Assembly (NCBI GenBank): GCA_020086605.1
Contig: JACBWW010000015.1
Location: forward strand, 22,433,225 to 22,497,224
Reading direction: 5' to 3'
Length of the DNA stretch: 64,000 nt
Source of the DNA: Lanius collurio
Lineage: Eukaryota > Chordata > Aves > Passeriformes > Laniidae
The notes below the pieces were generated by a model. That model did not search any database and was not told where the DNA came from. It was given only the letters and a program-made list of their open reading frames with translations. Both the position numbers and the translations under genes were made by a program. Below, piece by piece: positions 25,881 through 38,967 of this stretch (the stretch's first letter is position 1; each line of letters begins with the position of its first letter).

Positions 25881-28800
25881 AACCCTGAAGAGTCAGACAT
25901 GGATAATAATGAGTCAGATGTTGATCTCTTTTCCTGTTGCCTCCATATTTCAATTAACGTCAAATATTCAGAAAAGCCTGTTCTTTGACCCAATACTGAC
26001 ATCACCCCTTTGCTAACAAATTTCTTCATACCACCAGAGTAAAACTCATGAATATCACTTCCATTTTACGCTGGAAGCTTTCTCACTGATGCCTGAATTA
26101 TTCCAGGGTAATCGATAAGACCAAATTAGTTCAGTACAGTTTAAATATAGTCACTTTAATTTTTAATTGCAAATTCTTGTCTCCTTTCTCATTAAGTATA
26201 TTAAGAGTTAAAAAGGATGTCTTTTATCTAAGTCATGTGAGGTCTGGAAGAAAACCAAGAACCTTAAAATCAGGTTTTATAACTGAACTTGGTCCGGTTT
26301 GTCCACCACTGCATCTTTATGAAATCAGAGAAAAATATTCAAGGTTACTACTCCAGCTTGTATTAAATCACAATACATAAGCTTTTGATACCATCATAAA
26401 ACCTTTGATCAAACCTATTCAGTGACAAAAAACGAAAAGCACTGTTTTCCACTTGGTTGCATGAAGCTCCCTCTCTACAGGTAGCAAGAAAACATACAGA
26501 GCACATTTCAGTTTCTCATCAGTTCCCTGGCAGTATTCAAACATTCTTCAGCAGACTTCCAGCTTTCCCCTCATCTTTCTTGAGATCCGAATTTTCAGAA
26601 ATGGTTTGTCAAAGTGGAATATCAACAAAACCTGTTTGCTGTTCAGGGCTCAAAAATTCTGGGGGCAGCATTCCAGTAAGAAATTCAAATAGTAGTAGTG
26701 CAGAGCAAACCCTCCACTGTTTTATTTGGAGGAAAGGGGGTTTACGGAGCAGCATTTTGAGTAAAATCAGTCCAGTAAATCCCATAAGTGAATCCTTCAG
26801 AGTAAAGTGGCCTATGGTGAATGCCCTGCTTCTGCAGCAGAGTGCTGCCAGTGCTGAGCTGCTTGGGCACCTCCACACTGCATTGCAGTCAGTTTGGTAA
26901 GCACATATGCTGAGAAGCACCTTTGCTTTTTTTTTCTGCAATAAAGATCTCCCCTTCAATATAATCACTGAATTAGTAGTCTGGGACTCAGCTCTCGAAG
27001 TAAATCCATATGGAGAATTGTGTATTAGATTCATCACTCTCCAACCTGGGAAGAAAAAGAAAGGTTTCTATAGAGCAGTAGTACAGACCTGTGCTTGCAC
27101 TAAAGAAATCTGTTCTCATTTTAAAGGCAGCAGACAAGGAATGCATGTTCAAGTATACATGGGGCCCAATGAAGCTACAGAACATCTGGACTAACCTCAG
27201 TGGCACCTCTTTAGCACTATTTTTGAAGTGTAAGCAGAATTATCACACCACTGCTTTCACAGAAATGCATCAAGGAACTCTACATCTGGTTATCTTTTCA
27301 TATGAAGTACAGTGTTATAAAGTATACTTTTTTCAGGCATAGCATATGAGAATCTCCATTTTCCTTTGGCAGGTTGAAGGATTTTAAATGAAGCAATACC
27401 TCAGCACTATTTACTCAAAGGCATATTTATGAATTTGTTTAGCTACTGAATGCTCACTGGGCAGTACTGCTGTGGTTGTTATCCTTATGCATGAAGAACA
27501 AGTTCACTTGACTTGGGTGAAGGGTGGGGGATGTTCCCAGGATGCACATACCATGGAAATACAGGTCCTGAAAACCTTGGAAATAGAAAAACCTCATTTC
27601 ATACTGTACTTACACTTGGTATCTTTGGCATTGCTACACAATTCTCAACCTCACCATGAAACACCAAATAAGAAAAGGACACAGGAAAACACCTCTTTTC
27701 CTTAGTCCAGGCACTGATGTACTGACATGAAAACACTACTTCCAAATACAAAATACAAAGAGAAGCAGCTGCAATAAGATACTCTTTTTATCTCAAAGAC
27801 TGTAGGCCCCTGTCTCCTCAGACGCGTCCAGTCTCTCATCACCAACATGAAAAACAAAGGAATTAGCACGTAAGTACTGTGGGAACATATACCAGTGTTC
27901 AGCACAGACAATTCCTATATGTTTAAGCATATTTGTGCCTGTCTAGAAGCTGTTCAAAGATACACAACATCAAAGTAGCTTACACTTTCTGTTGCTCAGC
28001 ACAGCAGAGTTTTCCAGCTCCTTCTTAAATGTAGTACAAAGAGAGATCTGACAAGAGCATCTCCTATTCATACATGCTAGTGCAACACGCTTCCCAAGCA
28101 CAGGGGCTAGGAAACAGCTGCTCACAAAGCTTCAACAACAAAAAGTAAATATTAGAGAAAAAAAGAGAAAGAAAAAAGCTGATGGAGCATGAGAAATTTG
28201 CATGAAAGGGCAATTTAGCTTATTTCCATTTTAAATGTGCATATTTGAAGGCACTCTGTTGTGTGCTTAAAGAATGGAGAGCTTAGGTAAAAAGTGACAA
28301 ACCAAAACAAGCTTTTACTCAAATATTGCCTTAAAGTTTCTCACTACAGAGGAGCTAACACAGTAATGCAGCAAGAGTAGCACTAGATGACAAACTGCTT
28401 TCCATTGATTCTTCAGATTCCTGGGATGCTTAAATGAGGAACACAGAGATGGAAACAATCTTTGCTCACACACAGATCAATACCCTGTTTTAAAATTCAG
28501 GATTTATTCTTAGCGTGGGCAGAAAAAAAGAGGTCTGCTAAGTTGAATTTGTCACAGAATCCCCAGCTTGATACTGGCTAGTAAATCAAAGCTGCATTTT
28601 GTCACTGATATGTTAGAAAATATTACTCCAGTATAACCTATGCTCACAGAGAATACGGCTACAGAGTCACCAGCTTTTAGTGCATTATGGACCAGATACT
28701 ACAAATGATTTTACTGGATCATATATTTTTGAAGGTTTGGTAGCAAAGAAAATAAGATTGTGGATGCTTTTTCCCACTCCTTCACCACAGAGCAGCATTT

Positions 28801-31800
28801 TTAGGAATCAGAACTATTAGTGAAAAAATCAAAAAATTTAGCACAGCAGTGACCAAGCAGATATCAGTATCAGGCCCCAAGCCCCAACCGAGAAGAAACA
28901 GCACCTTCCTCTGAAGGCTCTCTTTTGACCCTGATGCTTGGGGCAGTGGAGAATAGAAAGGTCAAGAATGAATTTGAGGAGATGGTTGTGGTCAACAATC
29001 TGGATTACAAGAAGTAACTTCTTCCCACTAAATTCAATTGCAATGAGAGCAGGTGTGCTCACCTAGAGTCCCAAAGATCAGCACAGGCACCAGGAGCATT
29101 GAGCACTGGGAAATATTTAAATAATGTGGTCTGGTTCATACCAGGGGGCCCTCCCTCTATGGGGTCCAGACAATATTTTCTAAAATTTTTGCCTGCAGAC
29201 GATCTAGCCTTAGTTGCAAAGCACAGGCCATTTTAGCATCAATGAACTGAAATTTTCTTAGGTCTAGAGGCCATGGCAGAACTGTTATGCTAATAACCAA
29301 ATGCTATATTGATAATGGTCAAAAGCAAGTCTCTAATTACCAACACCATAAACTCACCTTCAGCACAGTCAATACATTCAACTGCATTCCCTTCTATATA
29401 CCCAGAGGGCATTTCCTTCATCATTAGCTAGCAGAAAGTCTGTCCCTAAAACAGACCTGTGCTCCTATGGCCTTCTGATGTTTCCTCCAATGAGACTTCA
29501 GAAGCATCCTCACCTTACCAACAGGAAAAGGGCAATTATGACTGCCCAAGGGCTTTTCCTGGGGGTGATGCTGAAGAGCTACCACAACTGTACATAACCT
29601 GTTTAAAATATCTCTTACACTTGTGCATACATGGTTTAGAGCAAATTTGGAGTCCACTATGCTTACGATTAGTCAGTGTTCCACTGAAAAATACCTAAAT
29701 CCTATCAGGATCTGATAGTAACTAGCTCAGTGGAGCCACATGCAGGAGTGGGTAGTTCTGCATGAAAGAAACAGAGGCATCAGTGTGAGTAAATTTCATA
29801 TGCTTTCATAAACGTTAAATGGCAAATTATATGCTGTAGAGTACCTGAAGAATTAAATAAAATATCCTTGTGGAAAATAGTAAACCATTAGTTTAAAAGA
29901 TTAAATGCCACATCTAATAAGCCTTTTCTAGAATAGTTGAATCACTAAAATAAATTTCTGTTACAAATGAAAATCACTGCTCTAATGACACTGGAATTTG
30001 CCACAAAAATAAATTAGAAATATATCTTAGTAATTAAAACTACAGAACAACACTATAAATCTGTCTTGCAAAGGATGAGGATTATATTTGCTAAAACACT
30101 ATATTCCCACAATAGATTCATACACACTGCTGAAATTGGGTAAAGAAACCAAGAACTTTAAACCACTGAGAATTTTCCTTAGTTAGTTTGATATTGCAAA
30201 GATCCTTCTAAGAACATACTGGCATCTACGGCAGTGATTATTTAACCAGTAATACTGTGCTCTTCACTGCAGTCTTTCTGGGATTTAATTTTAAGTGATA
30301 ATACCTATTTTAAAATCATCTTTCCATTTGAAAAGATCTACTACTTTTAAGAAGAAAGAAATGTCTGTTTTAGATTACAGATTAGTTAGGCTCAAATTAC
30401 CATCCCAGCTCCTTCCCATGTGAAAAATTTCTTTCAGCTGGAAAAGATGACTTAAAAACAATACCATTCCAAATACTAGACAGAGCACAAAACCAGAATC
30501 CTCAAGCCCTTTTTCTCCACAGCCTGTGTGTACCACTGCATTACCTCCCAGTGCCCACTCAAAGCTTTTGCCTGGGGACACTGATCGTCTTTGAAGGAGC
30601 AGGCCCTAAGGTTAACAGCTACTAGAGAAGGTGTAAATGTCTGCAGGACTAAGAGTGCTTGCTTGAAAGCTGACTCTTGGCAGGACTACTCTCCTCCAAG
30701 ACTTCATCTCCATTATAGTTTTGATGGAGAATGTCACTGGTTTTCCTAAATTTAGAAAGAAGATATTATTACTACTAGTTTCAGATTTTAACACAAACTC
30801 CCCCTAATAATTTTTTTTGACTTATTTTTTTATTTTTAATATCATGGTCTTTTAAAATTTCACTGCAAAACTAACCTCCATTCATGCAATCCTAGGTAAT
30901 GTGCTGTAAGTCTCCCACTTCAGGCTAAAGAGACAAAAAAATAAGCCAAAAGAGGCTACCATCTAATGTGGCACCTATTCATTGTCTAAAGCAGAGATGA
31001 ATGCTATTAGTCTGTCATAATTTGTTCTGATTTAAACACTTTACTCTGGACGCTTTTATTAACTGTGTTGCCATAGCTATATATTACTGATTTAACCTGC
31101 ACTTCATTGCACTCCTAATACACAATCAGGTTTTGCAAACATGAACCTGAATATAAGACAGATGAGGCTGGAGTCTGGGTTGGTGTAATCAGAGGATTTT
31201 AGTGAAAATATAGCCTCCCAAGCCTATATGAGAATCCAATCCTATCCCTACACCTGCAAATGCAACTATATTTCTTCTTAGAATAGATCCTGAATGTGCC
31301 TCCATTTTTAGTACAACACCTGGGAGCTATGTTCAGCTCACTTTTCATTGCATTAAAGCACTCATTAAAAAGAGAATTTGTACTGCTATAGGAAACATAA
31401 ATTGCCTCTATGCAAGATGCACTAAGTGAATAATTCATCTATTTTTCATATACAAATTTATTCATGGAATAATATCATGTAATAGGCTCCTTTATGGAGA
31501 TTACAGGCAGTTTCTCCAAAGCATTCAATAATCAGAGAGCTATGCTGGTTTGTTTGCCTGGACACATTGTCCTTACAGGACATCGTTTTTTTCATGATTA
31601 GACTGTCTGGTTTCTGGCATGAACATATGAATTTATCAGTTCAATCCTTACCAGCTTTACAACCTGTGAAAATACAGAGCACATACTTTCTAAGAAAGCA
31701 GTGACAGTAACTGAGTGCAAGCGTTATACAGCTCATGACAGTCCCACACTCAGGAACCATCACTGTTCAGCAAATTTAAATTCCTTGAACAAGCAGAACT

Positions 31801-32345
31801 AAGTCCTTGCACAAACAAGCTGTTCTAAGTCCAAGTCCCTGACATCCAAACCTGTCTGTCTTGTGGTTTTGTGATTTTAAGACAGATTTGAAAACCCAGA
31901 ATACTATTAACAATGTATAAAACTAGAAAATATTCATTAATGTCCTTTTTCCTCAGCTGATTGGATTCATATTTATCTTACTTCAGTAACTAAGAGAATT
32001 TCTTCCATATTTCTTTTTTACTCCTTATGTACTATTTCACATAAATAAGATGTAAGTCACTCCAACAGGTCTATTCCTACCTTTAGTACATTGGCATTTT
32101 CTATTCCCATCTCCAGAAACCTATATTAGGCTCATATCTCTCTTGAAAAATATTCTCTAATCAGCCTGGTCTATTTCTGTGCTAATTATCACTATGCTCA
32201 GAGTGACTACATTGAATAGATAAACTTAACATATATAATATGTATTATTTTGAATTGTACAGGCTTCTGTCTCCCTGCTCATACAGAAGTGTCATTGTAG
32301 CTCTGCTGGTGTAATTCTACGAACCTGCAAGGCTTGTAAAGAGAA
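25881..32345. other. Intron stretch with little recognisable content
   Basis: No repeat family recognised. The longest open frames of the window sit here on opposite strands (plus 26457-26900, 147 codons; minus 26609-27037, 142 codons). Neither has a recognisable domain, and both are treated as non-coding. Confidence 0.6.
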
Positions 32346-32480
32346 GTAATATCTTTTATTAGACCAAGAAATATAGTCAGGGGAGAGAACGAGCTCAGAA
32401 ATCTAATGTAAGTCCTCTGAGACAAAAATCTTTCTTGTTTTTCTTCCAGCTGTATTATTTGGTCTTATAAAAGATATAAC
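32346..32480. repeat. Imperfect inverted repeat, probably an old foldback element
   Basis: The left arm 32346-32367 (AATATCTTTTATTAGACCAA within it) is matched in reverse complement by the right arm 32459-32480 (TTGGTCTTATAAAAGATATA within it), with about 20 of 22 positions pairing and a spacer of about 91 bases. Outside the arms a weaker continuation is visible (AGGCTTGTAAAGAG against the complement of CTTTTCCCTGTAGGCCT). A related motif, TAATATCTTTTATTGGACC, occurs in old interspersed repeats of turtles and crocodilians as I recall, so this may be an ancient amniote repeat. Confidence 0.6.
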
Positions 32481-32744
32481 CTTTTCCCTGTAGGCCTGAC
32501 TGTCCTTGGCTATAATAGATGACTTAGGAGGGAGATAGGTCAAAAAGGAGTTGTAGAACAACAGACCAAAAAGACATAAACATAGGGAAGGCAAAACCAT
32601 GGCACAGAGGAACAGCAACTCTTTACATAAAACAGACTACCTGACAGTCCTGAGGATGGTCTCTTCAACCTCAATGCCACAACAGAATTTCTCACCAAGA
32701 CTACTGACCTCTAGACCAAGACACAGGGATCTATTTTTTGGAGA

Positions 32745-33320
32745 GAGTGCGCTGGGGAGTTGCTAATGGGCACACTGTCAGCTGTCTGCAGAAAGAAGGC
32801 AAGAAACTGGATATTGCACCAGTGATGCTCTGTGCATCTAGGAGGAGTAGGGATGTGAAGGCACTGAAAGAAGCGCTCCCCATCCATATCTGTAGCAAAA
32901 GGAAGGCTATGGAAAGATCAGGCTTGCTGCTCAATGGGCAGGGGACCCAGAGACAGCAAGCTCAGAAACAGATGAGGAGCATGCTTTCCTTGACTGGGTA
33001 TTTATTGTCACGGTCTTGTTCTCAGGCTTTCCAGCTCCCACAACTTGTGCCAGAGTCTGGGGGAATGAGGTACTAAGCATGACACCGGGAAATCAATGAG
33101 GCTGTGCTTAAATAAGAAAATGAATCCATGGAACTGCAAAGGATATAGCTGATAGGGCTGAGGGAGCTACTGATCTCTGATGTTTGAAAAGTCTTAGTGG
33201 CTGGAAAAGGGCAAACTTCACACCCATCTTCAAAAGGCACAAGAAAGAGGATCCAGTGAAGCAGAGACTGGTCAGTGCAACCTAAATTCTTTGAGGGATT
33301 TTGAAACCCTTTCTATCTGA
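32745..33320 (+). mobile_element. Decayed CR1 LINE fragment from the central polyprotein (ORF2) region
   Basis: Unlike the other copies this is an internal fragment. Translation of the plus strand in pieces gives ASRRSRDVKALKEA, then ICSKRKAMERSGLLLNGQGT, and after stops and a frame change SGWKRANFTPIFKRHKKEDP. These correspond to the CR1 segments ending ISSKRK..GPLLNE and the DW..N.TPIFKKG.KEDPGNYRPVSL block just upstream of the reverse-transcriptase active site. Stops and a frame change make it dead. It accounts for the 112-codon frame at 32738-33076. There is no 3' terminus attached, so either the rest was deleted or it is too diverged to see. Plus orientation. Confidence 0.83.
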
Positions 33321-36300
33321 AGGTAATGCTCTCTGGGGATCAGAGCAGGACATCCTGTCTATGTGCTGCCCAGGCAGTTGATGCCTTTGAAATGGGAAAG
33401 CAAACTTCTATAAATAGAGTGAGGAATAATGGTGGAAAGTTTAAAGCCTCTCCTTCATCAAAGCAACTTCTGTCTGTATCATCCATCCAACCAATCCTCT
33501 TTTCCTATGAGACCCTCATACTTGAAGTCTCATTTTATCAATTAATGCAGATTGCTTTTTAGAGTAGACAACTCCTCCTCTAGTTATCTTCAAGTTTTAT
33601 CAATGATGGTTGTCTAGTTTCTTGAAGATTGATGTATTTAAAAGGAAAACCAAACAAGCCAATTTTCTTGAATATAAATACACCTCAGAATTAGCAGCAG
33701 CTGTAATGCACAACCTTAGACTAAATTTATTTATTCTTAGACATCCATAATAGATGGAGGCTTGATCAGCAATTATTAAGGTCACCCTATCATTTGTGCT
33801 GTGAAGCATCATTTTTTATTTGCTAGATTTGGCAATTTGAACTACATAGACTGAAGTTTTCCATACCAGATGTCAGTTCAATATAAAATAAACTATCATA
33901 AATCATACAAATTTATAACTGGAATTACAAAAGATGGTGTTTATATAAACCAGTAATTTTCTAATTTCTGGGTCATATTCAACCTTAGAAAGGTTCTTAA
34001 ATTGTTTTTATTTTTTAAGTGGTAATACAGTAGGAAGTGTTTTAGCATAACTTTTTACCAAGTTCCCCTCCTACTACTTTTTGACTTGTTTCACACTTTC
34101 CAGCTGGAAAAGTTCCAGCTTTTGTCTTCTTTGATAGACATTTAATTTAATTTTTTTTAAACTAGGGCAAAATTTCTCCAACTCTGCAAAAGAAAGATTG
34201 CAGGAAAAAATTACTCTCAAAATTAAAAAAAGATCTAAAGGTGTCATGACCTACTTTTGATACTGTTTACGACAGGAAGCTCAATTCAGCAAGGAAACAA
34301 ACTGTGAAAAGTTTGCATGTGGTAGCTTAACCACTTCTGAGATAGGCAAACAGCTCCACTCACCATTTTCCCTTTTATATCATCCTCCAACTCAGGTGGA
34401 AGATGACCTTGGTAATGTCTGCTTTTTAAAATCTTACTATTGTGCCTTTTCTTGACAGAAGAGGACAGAAGTCCTAATTCACAGCTCAGCATATTAGAAT
34501 TAGGGGTTTAAAATTTAGCAGGCTTTTTAGAGATTGTTGTCAATTGTACCACAAAATGCACTTTTAAGAGAATTAGTGCCAGCATTAAAAACCTGAAGCT
34601 TCCTGTGGACTACATGAAGCTGCTCCTGACAGCTCTGATAATGGCTTGCTACTAATCAGTCACAAAAAAAATACCAACTCACAAGACTTGAGTTTCTGCT
34701 GTTTCTCCTTTGATGAAAAAATTCTTTGAGCTTCTGGAATGGTTGTTTGTTCTTTAAAGCAAAGATTTTTTTTTTTTAGTAGAGCACAGGGTTCTCATGT
34801 AAAATACCTAAGGAAAAATGTCCCTTTGAATAGGATAAAATTGCCTTTCCTAAGGTAGTCTTGGCTCAGTGATTTGTAATTTCTCAAGGCTTCAGGCAGG
34901 CTATTTTATTCTAACTCAAACTCTTCCTCTTTGAAATCATTCATGGGTACACTTCATAATTTGAATTAGCATCTTAAAAAATAACAACAGACTCCTGCTT
35001 AAATTAAAAGGAACAAAAGATTTCAGAAATTCTGACACTGAAGAAGTAATATCTTTTCTATTATTTAGCTAGTACAGAAATCATATTAAAAATTAATTTT
35101 GCAAACAGCTGTCTTGCACTCGGGTCCCAAATCAAAGACAAGGAACCAAGATGAAAATCTGTCTTTGGACATCTTTGGATCAACGTTCTCTGGCTTAGAT
35201 GCTCAGTACCATTTTTATTTTGCTCTTCTCAAATTCTAAAGGATTGTGGCTGAAAAATTCTCTAGAAATGAATGACCTCATGGATTGAGCTGCCCCAGTT
35301 CCTTGTGATTTGTTCATAGCTATTAGGTATTGACAGAATTAATAAAATACAGAATATGGCAGAGTCTCAGATCAGCATTTCTCTACTTTGACTGAATGTC
35401 AGAAACTCTTTACTGGATGCTGTGATAGGAAAACACTGCAGCACATCCTGGGCACAAGTATTTACCAGAGAATTCCTGGCCAAAGAGCAAAGATGAGCTA
35501 CGATGGATGACTTCAAGCCACCCCCCAGCTCTCGGCCGTGCCATGAGTTTGGCAACAACACCAGTATTTCTAGCAGCCTATGTAGGCTACAGCACTACTT
35601 GAAAGCAAACTAATACCTGAAAATATTATATTTGTCATCATATATTGGTTTTAATCCATGCAGCTCTTAGCCCTAGAATTCCTAGACAAAACACATAAGA
35701 CATTCAACATATTGTTAGAATTCAGAAAATGAGTTAATTAGCAAGGAGAGAAGAATCTCATAAGAAACAACGGGTGTGCAGTGGGACCAAAAGGGATGGG
35801 ATTAGTTGGAATACAGAAATGCTTTCTCATGTATTTTTTGTGTTAACAATTCTGTAGACCTTTTAATTATTAAAGCACAAGACCTGCAATTCTAAAATGT
35901 AAAGTTTAATAAACATCAGTATTCTTGGATTTGCTTTTGCTCTCATGCCAAGCAAATCCATTTGATATGGCTTTGCTATTCACTTCATCTGCAACAGTGA
36001 AACAGCCCAATGACAACAACAACACAAAAACACAAACCTCAACAAACGCAGGAAATGACAGAAAAGGTACCGTGTGTCATAAAATAAAAAAAAATCATTG
36101 CAGATGTAGAAATCAGTATAATCTGAGTTAATCTGCAAGTGCAGAGAATTTATGGAGTTAAAAAAAGAAAATGTCTCCAAACCAACTCTTCTGGCTCAGA
36201 GCCAGGATGCACAGCATGTAAATTTGCTACTTCTCACAGACCTTTTGTAAAGCTTACTGCTTCTCTATCAGTTACCTACTCAATATTTATAGATAATAGA

Positions 36301-37889
36301 TTAAGTTAAGGCAATTTACAAGTTTTTCTTGGCTTGTTCCAATTGTATGAATACTGCAAAACCCATAAGCACAAGGGAACCGGTCTCATAAAGCATAAGT
36401 TAGCAGTTAGGAGTTAGGATTTTTCCTGTATTGAAGCTACTGCCATCTTTCTCCAAAACATTATAAGATGAGCATCAAACCTCTTCCATTGCACAGAATA
36501 TTCTACACTTGCAATGACTTTAGTTCAAAGTGGGATATGTGGGAGAAACAGGGTGATGCAGAAGTTCCCACTGCCCCATATTCAGTATCCTGCCCAAATG
36601 AGCAGAATCAGACATAAGACATACTCTTGCAAAAACTGAAAACAGACAAGAAAGACATTAAGAAAAAGCAATAAAAATAGATGAAGGTCCTGGCCAACCA
36701 GTTCTGGATTCAATTAACTCTTTGAAAATTCCATATCTTGACAAAATTCTTCATTATCTCCTTTGATCACCACCTGCCTTTTTATGACCCATTGTAAACC
36801 ATAAAAGGTAGGTTACCACCAGCATCATATCACAGAATCACTGTTCCCTCTTCACCTCACACTCCTACTTTTGAAACCATAGGAATGTAAGGAACCCCTT
36901 ACCAAGTATATAGTCAAAGCTAAAATGCTGACAGCTGTGATGAGAAGAAGAAATTTCCCTTTATCTAACAGTTGTGCTATTCAAGCTATATACATCTAAG
37001 AGGAACATAAATGTTGAATTTCTTCCTTGATGCAGTGTTCATATAAAAACATTGATTCAAATAGACATGGTCGATGCAGGTGAGAACTATAGTACAATAT
37101 AACCAAAGTTTCAGCAATTCTTCCATAGGGCTTCTTATCATTCCAAGTGATCTTCAAACACAATTCATTAGGGACACATCAGTGGCAATAAGGTTCAGAA
37201 GGACAGAAAAATGAATAGAAAAGAATTCTTAGAAAAATTTCTTCTCTTAATGCTGTCCACCACACAAAGATCTCATTTCCAAAGATGAACTGAGTGATCT
37301 CTACTGCATGTCACCACCATTCCCAACTATTACATCATCTTTGTCTGTCTTAAGGGATACAATTTGAATGAGTACTGAACTTAGTGCCTGAGTTCTCATT
37401 CTCTAGACTGGGATACATTAGCCATCTTACCTCACTAGGATGCTAGGATTATAGTTTCATAGACACCTACTCACCCGTTAAAAGAAATAAACTTTTACAA
37501 ATAGCAAAAACATAGAAGTATTTGAGACATAACTACAGATCCAAGTTTAAAGAGGAACAGTTCAGAATGACCTTCCAGAATCCTTGTATCAAAATTTTCC
37601 ATCTTTTTAGAAATTTGTGACATTCCATCACTCCCTTTGCCACAAAATCAGCCTTGAGATGATTCTTAGGGAATCTGAGCACCCATTTTCTTCCCACATA
37701 TATTGACAAATATAATACTGTCTTCACTATCTCCCAATAAGAACTATCTCCTGTCAACCTGACTAAAGCAAACATTCACACAAACACTGTTCACATTAAC
37801 TGTAAACAGCACTCATGACAACATCAAACATCCTTTCTTAGGTTATTTTGGTTTCATACCCGTGGTTCTCAACATTACATGGTTTATTA
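33321..37889. other. Intron stretch with little recognisable content
   Basis: AT-rich unique-looking sequence between two CR1 fragments. No exon, RNA gene or repeat recognised. Confidence 0.6.
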
Positions 37890-38251
37890 CAAGAAACTGA
37901 GGGGAGACCTCATCACAATCTACAGCTTCCTCGTGAGGGGAAGAGGAGGAGCAAACACACTGATCTCTTCTCTGTGGTCACCAGTGATAGGACTGAGGAA
38001 ATGGCCTGGAGTTGTGTCAGGGGAGGATTAGGCTGGATATCAGGAAAAGGTTCTTCACCCAGAGAGGGGTTTGGCACTGGAACAGGCTCTCCAAGGAACT
38101 GGTCACAGCACCAGCCTGACAGAGCTCAAGAAGCCTTTGGACAATGCTCTCAGGCACATGGTGTGACTCTTGGGGCTGTCCTGTGCCAGGCCAGGAGTTG
38201 GGCTCAATGATCCTTGTGGGTACCCTCCATGCCAGAATATTATTCCATGAT
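37890..38251 (+). mobile_element. CR1 LINE 3' end fragment, third apparent subfamily
   Basis: Starts CAAGAAACTGAGGGGAGACC, followed by TCATCACAATCTACAGCTTCC, GGAGGATTAGGCTGGATATC, GGAACAGGCTCTCCAAGG and GGTGTGACTCTTGGGGCTG, then GGAGTTGGGCTCAATGATCC and ends near TTCCATGAT. The 'GGGGCTGTCCTGTGCCAGGCC' type block and the GGGCTCAATGATCCTTGTGGG end differ from the tails at 2215 and 4733. The 120-codon frame at 37848-38210 is this repeat and is not a gene. Antisense to GRID2. Confidence 0.93.
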
Positions 38252-38919
38252 ATCTGTAATATGAGACTAGTCTAAGTGCTATATTAAATAATGCAACAAT
38301 ATTTTAAGAGTACATCAAAGTTGTGGTGAAAGTTTCAGTTTAGTGACTCAAACTAAAATGTGATGTAGATGTCCTTAACTTATAAATTTCTGATCTACAC
38401 AAGATGATATCTATTACATCTGTATTTCAAAAAAAAAGTCATAGATTACAGTGGAGGCCACAAAAATTTTTTGATGTTTCCAGGGACAGTGGTAATTTCA
38501 GCAAGAAGTCAGATACTTTTCTTTGCAGAATCATGATCCGTCACCATATATGAAAGCAGAAATAATATGCACTCTCAGAAATAATGATCCAATATGAAAA
38601 ATATCATTTACATACTGAATTACCTGGGAGAATTCTATGTGATTATCAAAGATTATTAATCATAACAAGTTGATTAATTTGAATGTAAAACTCAATAAAT
38701 CTGAAGAATTTTGGACAGCACTTCTATTGTAACACAGTGATATTGACTAAACTCTGTCCTCCACTCCCTAAAAATAACAATATTGATTGAGAAAAAAATC
38801 AGGGATCAATATGCATAAAACTGAAGAAAATCATGACTCAGCATCAAGAGCACACACGTAAAAATGTTGATACCAGGTACGAAGGAAATGTAGAATCATA
38901 GGAATGAAACACAAGAAAG

Positions 38920-38967
38920 GTTGATTTTTTTTTTGTTTGTTTTGTTGGTTTTTGTTTTTTTTTTTAA
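38920..38967 (+). repeat. T/G-rich low-complexity tract
   Basis: A T run, then TTTGTTTGTTTTGTTGG, then TTTTTGTTTTTTTTTTTT. Immediately before it, TAGAATCATAGGAATG faintly resembles the complement of a CR1 terminus, but nothing beyond supports a minus-strand CR1. Confidence 0.85.

Noticed and set aside
25493..25888. 131-codon plus-strand open frame with hydrophobic stretches
   Set aside because: Composition effect of the pyrimidine-rich block. Overlapping frames are open in all three phases and the residues are only those coded by C/T-rich codons.
32738..33076. 112-codon plus-strand open frame as a possible gene
   Set aside because: It aligns in order with the CR1 polyprotein (SKRK then GLLLN), with stops and a frame change downstream.
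37848..38210. 120-codon plus-strand open frame
   Set aside because: It lies almost entirely in a CR1 3' UTR. The nucleotide sequence matches the CR1 tail order, and the translation is meaningless.
38890..38910. Possible minus-strand CR1 terminus (TAGAATCATAGGAATG)
   Set aside because: Only about 16 bases resemble a CR1 end. Nothing of the CR1 tail follows.
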